This document shows, piece after piece, positions 1 to 3,971 of a stretch of 6,947 bases of DNA. Source of the stretch: JACMMS01 sp043758775 (GTDB lineage: Bacteria; Pseudomonadota; Gammaproteobacteria; Burkholderiales; Methylophilaceae); the NCBI GenBank assembly GCA_043758775.1, contig JAYVMU010000089.1, positions 1 through 6,947 of the forward strand. The letters run 5' to 3'. Under the pieces are notes generated by a model, which had not been told where the DNA came from, did not search any database, and saw nothing but the letters and a program-made list of their open reading frames with translations. The translations under genes were made by a program, and so were the position numbers. The number at the start of each line of letters is the position of its first letter. Position 1 is the stretch's first letter.

Positions 1-975
1 TTTCCAATTTTCTGGAATACTCGTGACATTAACTCCGGAGTCTCTATTCACAGTTAAGTCTTTAAATGTACTCCATCCTGTCCAAACTATATCGCCAGAT
101 ATAGTCCACCGATCATTCAGTTGATGAAACACTGCTGCAGACAAGCTATCCGGAGTCACTAACTTGGCAGTGATGCCGCCATTCGCAAAAGCAGAGTTTG
201 CTGCCAAAGGCGCAGGTACATTACTGAAAGAAACTGCGCCACTTAAAGTTTGATGAATTTGCGATCTATAAGACAAGCCTAAGCGAGTAGCTTCTGAAGC
301 TTTCCAGATAGCGCCTGCATTCCAGCCAAACCCCCAGTCGTTACCTTTAAGCGTTGCTAGACCGTCACGATTTTGTGGATTTCCTAATAAAGTGCCAAAA
401 TCAATAGCATTGGTGAGGTCAGCTTCAGAACGCATCGCTGATAAGCCAAACCCTAAAGAAAGCTGCTCGCTCACCTTGAACGCAATAGAAGGGTTAATAT
501 TAACTGTTTGTAAATCAGACTTAATGGCCTGATAGCGACCAACCCAATTGTTATCATATTCAGTTTTAAGGCCAAACAAAGAACTAATGCCGATACCTAG
601 TCGAATATCTGGTGTAATTGCCTTTGCAAAATAAATATTAGGGATAAAAGCCCAGCTACCGCCATCCCCGCCATCGCCACCAGGAGTTGCGAGCCCACCA
701 GTTAATGGAGAGCGATGCGAACCATCATTGCTAAAATTGGCTGAGGGCCTAGTAGCATGTACACCTAAGATTAATTGATTGTCAGGCAAATACGTCATGC
801 CCGCAGGATTAAAATAGATAGTGCTGGCATCCTCAGCCGCGGCCGCACCACCTGCAAAAGCGTTACCCATCGTTGCACTTTGTTCGACTAGACCAAATCC
901 AGCAGCATGTACAATATTTGCATCGCTCAATGAGGACATAAATAACGCCACTATCAGGCACAGGTGTTTACTCAT
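1..975 (-). CDS. FadL/OmpP1-family outer-membrane transporter, N-terminal part
   Basis: The frame is open from ATG (973-975) to the left edge, giving 325 residues; the C-terminus is outside the window. FadL-family proteins are 14-strand outer-membrane barrels, usually a little over 400 residues, that admit long-chain fatty acids or other hydrophobic compounds. Residues 1-24 form a signal peptide (K3/H4, a hydrophobic core, cleavage expected after VHA). The mature protein starts AGFGLVEQSATMGNAFAGG, and residues 51-60 read STIYFNPAGM; the Gly-Asn-Ala and NPAGM elements are hallmarks of the FadL N-terminal hatch. Alternating aromatic/polar segments follow, as in beta strands. A glycine/aspartate-rich loop lies at about 93-106. 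A Shine-Dalgarno AGGA (981-984) sits 5 nt before the ATG. The substrate cannot be told from sequence. The gene is core chromosome flanking the accessory insertion. Confidence 0.9.
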   Translation of the reverse strand, partial: MSKHLCLIVALFMSSLSDANIVHAAGFGLVEQSATMGNAFAGGAAAAEDASTIYFNPAGMTYLPDNQLILGVHATRPSANFSNDGSHRSPLTGGLATPGGDGGDGGSWAFIPNIYFAKAITPDIRLGIGISSLFGLKTEYDNNWVGRYQAIKSDLQTVNINPSIAFKVSEQLSLGFGLSAMRSEADLTNAIDFGTLLGNPQNRDGLATLKGNDWGFGWNAGAIWKASEATRLGLSYRSQIHQTLSGAVSFSNVPAPLAANSAFANGGITAKLVTPDSLSAAVFHQLNDRWTISGDIVWTGWSTFKDLTVNRDSGVNVTSIPENWK

Positions 976-1034
976 AGCTATCCTAGGTATAAATCAATCT
1001 GCCAATATTTATTAGGCTGGTTAGTAAAACGATA

Positions 1035-1112
1035 AATCAGAATTAAATTTTACTAGCTTGTTTAGGGCTGACGTGGTGTCGTCAGCTAAATGCTAGAATA
1101 AAATTTAAGATT
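1035..1112. repeat. Large imperfect inverted repeat upstream of the fadL-like gene
   Basis: Nested pairing arms add up to 30 bp: 1035-1038 with 1109-1112, 1043-1052 with 1099-1108 (10 bp), 1053-1057 with 1092-1096, 1061-1064 with 1087-1090, and 1067-1073 (GCTGACG) with 1080-1086 (CGTCAGC) around a 6-nt loop. Short bulges separate the arms. It lies 60-137 nt upstream of the minus-strand fadL-like start, so it could fold in that gene's leader RNA. It could also be an old terminator, a REP-like element or the end of a mobile sequence. No U-tract follows directly on either strand, so I do not call it a terminator. Confidence 0.55.
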
Positions 1113-1183
1113 AAATCATTATCGATGTTGGGATTTTCTTAAATACATAACCTACGATTATACATTCATGCGCTAAGAATCAC

Positions 1184-1339
1184 TCAAAATTGATAGTCAT
1201 TTATCTTGGTAACAATAGGATCACGCGCATTCAAATTTTTACGTATATCCTCATTATTAAAAACGTATCTTAGATAGTAAATGCCATGGTGGGAAATCGT
1301 GAGATAATTAGAGAGTTTTTTGGGCGCTTTGAGACACTT
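1184..1339 (-). pseudogene. Decayed N-terminal fragment of a tyrosine integrase
   Basis: A 51-codon minus-strand stretch lies between a TAA (1340-1342) and a TGA (1184-1186), with no ATG or GTG start. Its translation includes SHHGIYYLRYVF, then DIRKNLNARDPIVTKINDYQ. This resembles the N-terminal (DUF6538-like) arm-binding segment of island and phage tyrosine recombinases, which typically read like RHGIYYLR(x)VP...EIRRSLxTRDPxxA. Compared with that pattern about ten residues between the two blocks look deleted, and nothing of the catalytic domain (R-H-R-Y) follows. It begins about 90 nt beyond the truncated tRNA-Leu copy and reads away from it, where an island integrase would normally sit. The assignment rests on remembered family pattern, not alignment; a chance open frame is the alternative. 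Confidence 0.5.
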
Positions 1340-1427
1340 TTATGTATCACCGTAATTTAAGCGCCAAAAATGTTTTGTATTAAGTACTGTAACTTAATGA
1401 TTAATTTTTTGAGCAATTCACTATTAA

Positions 1428-1451
1428 TGGTGCCCGGAAGAGGAATCTAAC
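1428..1451 (-). repeat. Distal att site: displaced 3' fragment of tRNA-Leu
   Basis: Positions 1428-1444 are identical to 3815-3831, which encode the CCA end, the discriminator base, the 3' acceptor strand and the 3' half of the T-stem of tRNA-Leu. Similarity continues to 1451 with two substitutions (22 of 24 matching 3815-3838), then fades through the former T-loop. There is no 5' part of a tRNA, so it is not a functional gene. It marks the far end of the island. Confidence 0.8.
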
Positions 1452-1479
1452 TACAGCCACCAGAGCCACATTTCAGACG

Positions 1480-1499
1480 TTTGACGCAAATTTGACGCA
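1480..1499. repeat. Arm-type direct repeats, left end of island
   Basis: Two copies of TTTGACGCA (1480-1488 and 1491-1499) recur with an 11-nt period. The 18-nt TGACGCAAATTTGACGCA at 1482-1499 is repeated exactly at 3652-3669 near the other end. The motif starts 35 nt inside the att core and ends 11 nt past the stop of the HEPN gene. The placement fits integrase or excisionase arm-binding sites; the binding role is inferred. Confidence 0.6.
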
Positions 1500-1510
1500 C
1501 TAAATTCACA

Positions 1511-1900
1511 TTAAGCAGCTTTGATTGTTTCTACGAGAATAGTAGTTTCTGCTATTGTTGTTTTAGCTTCGGTTTCAGTAACAGTAAGATGAAGATGATA
1601 ATCAGCTTTAGTTCTTTGGTATCTCATTTTTAGTAAGTATCTACTAAGCTCTTTAGAAATTAAATAATTCTTGTCTGTACTCGGTATATTTGGATTGTTT
1701 AATTGGTGGATTAGATTTTCATGTTCTCCAACCTTTGCCTTACTATTTCCAAGCTTATCAAGAGTGCTTTGATATTTAATGGAGGCGTTGTAGCTGCAAT
1801 AATAGGCTCTAGTGATGCAGCATCTATAATCAGCTTCATTTGAAGCCGATTTAATATTCTTCTCTGCAGTTGCTAAGAAATCTTCTGCATTTATAGTCAT
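1511..1900 (-). CDS. HEPN-domain protein, putative RNase
   Basis: A 129-residue, mostly helical protein. Residues 26-38 (RCCITRAYYCSYN) match the helix typical of HEPN proteins, where R-x(2-4)-A-Y-Y/F-x(2)-Y/F is common. Residues 96-102 read RTKADYH, an R-x5-H that satisfies the R-x(4-6)-H motif of HEPN ribonucleases, within a (R)xxADY block also seen in HEPN families. HEPN proteins are often RNA-cleaving toxins in toxin-antitoxin, abortive-infection and CRISPR-related systems. The usual partner is a MNT nucleotidyltransferase, and none is present here. The start codon overlaps the stop of the upstream TPR-like gene (ATGA, 1897-1900) and has no clear Shine-Dalgarno, so translation is probably coupled. 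It is the last gene before the left end of the island. The fold call is fairly secure; activity and target are inferred. Confidence 0.7.
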   Translation of the reverse strand: MTINAEDFLATAEKNIKSASNEADYRCCITRAYYCSYNASIKYQSTLDKLGNSKAKVGEHENLIHQLNNPNIPSTDKNYLISKELSRYLLKMRYQRTKADYHLHLTVTETEAKTTIAETTILVETIKAA

Positions 1901-2676
1901 AGGCTTGACTCGATACTGATATGAATCGCATCTGGGATATCTTCAAACTTAGCAATTAATCTTTTTGTTAGCTCTTTATATAGTCTTGCAGCAGTTAGAT
2001 GATCTACATTAACTTTGAATGTTATAAAAATAGTAGCTGGAAACCAGCCATTCTCTTCTTCAGCAACCTCAAAGTTTGGTGTTTTATCTTGCATCATTAG
2101 TTTATTTTCGCGCAGAACTTCACCTGCTATATCAGCATATTGCGATAGCAGCTTATCTGAAATATTGTTCTTATTTAAAATAGCTACAGTTTTAGATGTT
2201 AACACCATATTATTTTCAGTTATAGGTAGGGCCAATTTTTTTGCCTTGTCTATCCATGATTCTAAGTGGCTAAAGGCAAGTATTTGATAACCAACTTCAA
2301 AAGTTCTTTCTATATTTTGAATGGTTAAATAATTTATAAGATCAAATTGTGTAAATAAATCTTGAGCTTCTGAAAAGTAGCCTAGATTTGCTAAACCAAT
2401 TGCATTATCTGAATAAACAGAAATATCGGAGTTGTTAGTATATTGCCTAGCTATGCGGAAATGATCACGCATTTTCAATTCACTATTGGAAATTTGATAA
2501 ATTGCTGCTTTAGCTACATGTCCTTTAGTTGGATCTATTTTAATTAGTTTATCTGCCTCTTGTAATAAACTTTTAACGTTAAAAGAATTGCCATCAAGAA
2601 AATTACCTGCTTGAAGCAAATCATTAACTCTTTTAATCAGGTCAGAAGCAATTGTTTGCGGTGATTTAGATGCCAT
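1897..2676 (-). CDS. TPR-like helical protein, partner of the HEPN gene
   Basis: A 259-residue soluble protein with no signal peptide or membrane segment; I do not recognise a named family. Residues about 35-110 are amphipathic helices, and residues 94-111 (GLANLGYFSEAQDLFTQF) fit the tetratricopeptide pattern of small residues plus an LGY-x3-A core, so a short TPR or TPR-like array is likely. Residues 211-259 switch to an alternating hydrophobic strand (ATIFITFKVNV), a helix (LTAARLYKELTKRLIAKF) and another strand (AIHISIESS), suggesting a small alpha/beta C-terminal domain. The gene overlaps the HEPN gene by 4 nt, so the products are probably made together and may bind each other, perhaps as an inhibitor or sensor of the HEPN protein; that is inference. 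The ATG at 2674-2676 lacks a good Shine-Dalgarno. A perfect dyad (2719-2735) lies 43 nt upstream. Confidence 0.7.
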   Translation of the reverse strand: MASKSPQTIASDLIKRVNDLLQAGNFLDGNSFNVKSLLQEADKLIKIDPTKGHVAKAAIYQISNSELKMRDHFRIARQYTNNSDISVYSDNAIGLANLGYFSEAQDLFTQFDLINYLTIQNIERTFEVGYQILAFSHLESWIDKAKKLALPITENNMVLTSKTVAILNKNNISDKLLSQYADIAGEVLRENKLMMQDKTPNFEVAEEENGWFPATIFITFKVNVDHLTAARLYKELTKRLIAKFEDIPDAIHISIESSL

Positions 2677-2718
2677 TTATCATTATTCTTAATTTTAATT
2701 CATATGCTGTAAGGCGCT

Positions 2719-2735
2719 ACTCACTTGTAGTGAGT
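2719..2735. promoter_or_regulatory. Perfect 7-bp dyad between the two cargo gene pairs
   Basis: ACTCACT, 3 nt, AGTGAGT form a perfect inverted repeat. It lies 17 nt past the stop of the protease pseudogene and 43 nt before the TPR-like gene's ATG. No U-tract follows on either strand, so a Rho-independent terminator is doubtful. An operator for the TPR-like/HEPN operon or a simple mRNA hairpin is equally possible. Confidence 0.4.
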
Positions 2736-2752
2736 TCAATTAACACACTAAT

Positions 2753-3193
2753 TTAATACGCTAAAGATAACATTTGTGCAGTGCCGTTGTATATTAGTGT
2801 ACAGTTATTTAGTATATCCCTACCTATTAAACCATCAATTCCTTGCGATGAAAGGCTGGTTTCTACAATTGGTAATGCTTCAATAAAGTGCCCACCATTT
2901 GATTGATTGGGAACAAAAATCATTACATCATAAAGGTTGCAAGCATGTGTGCCACCATTTGTTGATGGAGTCTGTATGTTTGTTGTTCCTGTGGGAGTTA
3001 CACCAAGTCCAACCATGAGGTTAAGATCTACACAGGTGCAACTAGCACCTGTATCTATAAGAAAGAATCCCCGCTTTGGTGGAGGTACTTATAACCCAGC
3101 TAATCTCATTGCTTCTTGTCGTGGAATACTTGGCACAACTAAAACTTCTATTAAAGGCTGTCCAGAAGCTAAGCTAATATTTATGCTTGGCAA
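2753..3193 (-). pseudogene. Retropepsin-like aspartic protease interrupted by an in-frame TAA
   Basis: One frame runs from a TTG (3191-3193) to TAA (2753-2755), 146 codons, broken only by a TAA at codon 35 (3089-3091). Residues before the stop (GQPLIEVLVVPSIPRQEAMR) and after it (VPPPKRGFFLIDTGASCTCV) join smoothly as the N-terminus of a small bacterial retropepsin-like protease. The catalytic motif DTGAS is at residues 47-51, and the GLIGRDIL segment at 121-128 matches the conserved late I/L-G-R-D element of this fold. The downstream ATG at 3014-3016 would give 87 residues but omits the catalytic aspartate. The TTG overlaps the end of the preceding gene by 13 nt and has AGGA 10 nt upstream, as in a coupled pair. 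Most likely this is a recent nonsense mutation, since both halves still look conserved. Readthrough or a sequencing error cannot be excluded. Confidence 0.7.
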
Positions 3194-3423
3194 GCTTCTA
3201 AGTTCCTAGTGAAGTAAGATATTTGTTCTGCAGGAGATATTTTTTTAATTAAAAATGGATTTAATCCAAATGTTGAATATGCAAATTTTAAGCCGTCATT
3301 ATAAGTGTCAAAAGTCCCTGCAATATCATGCCCCTGAATTACAACGTATTTACCTACAGAGGATATAAGTTCAGGTAATTTGGTGTTATAAGTTTCTATT
3401 TCTGTGTTCAAGTTATCTTCCAT
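3181..3423 (-). CDS. Small conserved protein paired with the retropepsin-like gene
   Basis: An 80-residue cytosolic protein. I chose the ATG at 3421-3423 because AGGAGA (3430-3435) lies 6 nt upstream; an ATG 13 codons earlier has no such signal. The N-terminal third (EDNLNTEIETYNTKLPELIS) is a likely helix. Residues about 25-60 read GKYVVIQGHDIAGTFDTY and then GLNPFLIKKI. This resembles short bacterial proteins of the form GK(W/Y)VxIxGxxxxGxFDTYxxALxxGYxxFGxxPFLVKxI, found beside retropepsin-like genes and reminiscent of DUF5678; the exact family is uncertain. Its 3' end overlaps the protease gene by 13 nt, so they form one operon. A substrate, inhibitor or chaperone role for the protease is possible but unproven. 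With the protease interrupted, it may now be an orphan. Confidence 0.7.
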   Translation of the reverse strand: MEDNLNTEIETYNTKLPELISSVGKYVVIQGHDIAGTFDTYNDGLKFAYSTFGLNPFLIKKISPAEQISYFTRNLEACQA

Positions 3424-3814
3424 TATCTTTCTCCTATTCTGCAGCAATATGATTATTGTCACTTACTAGGCATATCCATTTGATTTAATAGATATAAGAT
3501 CGTTCATTGTTCTAGTTTATTTCATACTACTTTCATAGTACGCTTTTTTTGTAAGAAATAATATTAAGATTAGGTGATGTTTTAATAATAAATATTATTA
3601 GGATTTTTAAATAGTTCGCTTGATAATACAGGTTAATTTTGACGCACTGAATGACGCAAATTTGACGCAATTCAGTTTGGGTTTTAGAATTTGTTTATTA
3701 AAAAATAGATAAGATAATACATTGATTATAAACGATAACTAAATTTAATTAAACCTAATGTATTTTATAATAAAAATTATATAAATAATTGATTATTAAG
3801 GAAATTTTTTTAAT
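3424..3814. other. AT-rich non-coding end of the island
   Basis: This 391-nt stretch between the 80-aa gene and tRNA-Leu has no convincing reading frame and no integrase remnant that I can recognise. It should hold the promoter of the leftward operon, but I see no clear -35/-10 pair. It contains the arm-type repeats (3638-3669) and AT-only inverted repeats near the tRNA end. A tRNA-proximal position like this normally carries the island integrase. Confidence 0.6.
3638..3669. repeat. Arm-type direct repeats, right end of island
   Basis: Three TGACGCA units occur here: TTTGACGCA at 3638-3646, TGACGCA at 3652-3658 and TTTGACGCA at 3661-3669. The block 3652-3669 is identical, in the same orientation, to 1482-1499 at the other end. 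It lies 145 nt from the att core. In a circular form the core would be flanked by this P-like arm and the shorter left arm, as in a typical attP. Confidence 0.6.
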
Positions 3815-3831
3815 TGGTGCCCGGAAGAGGA
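3815..3831. repeat. Proximal att core within tRNA-Leu
   Basis: These 17 nt are shared exactly with 1428-1444. They cover the tRNA's CCA, discriminator base, 3' acceptor strand and most of the 3' T-stem strand, so integration leaves the tRNA gene intact. Confidence 0.75.
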
Positions 3832-3900
3832 CTCGAACCTCCACATCTTTACGATACTAGTACCTGAAACTAGCGCGTCTACCAATTCCGCCATCTGGGC
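3815..3900 (-). tRNA. tRNA-Leu, anticodon CAG
   Basis: An 86-nt gene on the minus strand with an encoded CCA (3815-3817). It starts GCCCAGATGGCGGAATTGG, with the D-arm AATTGGTAGAC typical of tRNA-Leu. The anticodon stem CTAGT/ACTAG encloses the loop TTCAGGT, giving CAG, which reads CTG codons. A long class II variable arm (stem ATC/GAT) and the T-loop TTCGAGT follow. The acceptor stem pairs except for an A-C opposition at 5:68. The gene is divergent from rnr, with 71 nt to the rnr ATG that must hold both promoters. It is the integration target of the adjacent island. Confidence 0.95.
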
Positions 3901-3971
3901 ATATATTAAGCTGTTAAATTTAATGGATAGCATCAAAGAACGAAATTTTATATTAAAGGGTGTCTTTGTCA

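Larger units (their letters stand above)
1428..3831. mobile_element. Integrase-less island inserted at the 3' end of tRNA-Leu
   Basis: The region is bounded by two direct copies of a 17-nt sequence, TGGTGCCCGGAAGAGGA (1428-1444 and 3815-3831). The right copy is the 3' end of the intact tRNA-Leu gene; the left copy is an isolated fragment. The unit from one repeat to the next is 2387 bp. Both ends carry the same 18-nt TGACGCA-type double motif inside the boundary. The interior is more AT-rich than rnr and holds only small minus-strand accessory genes. Tyrosine recombinases commonly target tRNA 3' ends and leave exactly this arrangement. No integrase or excisionase gene is present inside, so the element is either mobilised in trans or immobile after deletion. 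Confidence 0.75.

Noticed and set aside
1316..1370. Inverted repeat GGCGCTT/AAGCGCC flanked by T and A runs
   Set aside because: The loop is 29 nt, a G interrupts the outer pairing, and neither strand has a stem followed by a T-run, so it is not a convincing terminator. It also overlaps the integrase stub.
2015..2287. Plus-strand 90-codon open frame
   Set aside because: It is antisense to the TPR-like gene, and its Ser/Ile-rich composition is typical of a shadow frame.
3089..3091. Programmed recoding at the protease TAA
   Set aside because: There is no slippery site or recognisable readthrough context, and TAA is not used for selenocysteine or pyrrolysine; a nonsense mutation is simpler.
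2937..3209. Plus-strand 90-codon open frame
   Set aside because: It lies antisense to the protease pseudogene and the end of the 80-aa gene, whose frame shows clear protein motifs; its own translation is not family-like.
3525..3550. TACTA/TAGTA hairpin followed by seven T on the plus strand
   Set aside because: The stem is only 5 bp and AT-rich, and no plus-strand gene lies upstream to terminate.
3638..3669. Possible CRISPR-like short repeats
   Set aside because: Units of 7-9 nt with 2-5 nt spacing are far too short and close for a CRISPR array; they fit recombinase arm sites.
3960..3962. GTG as an earlier rnr start
   Set aside because: It overlaps the only Shine-Dalgarno-like sequence, and the four extra residues are not expected; ATG 3972 fits better.
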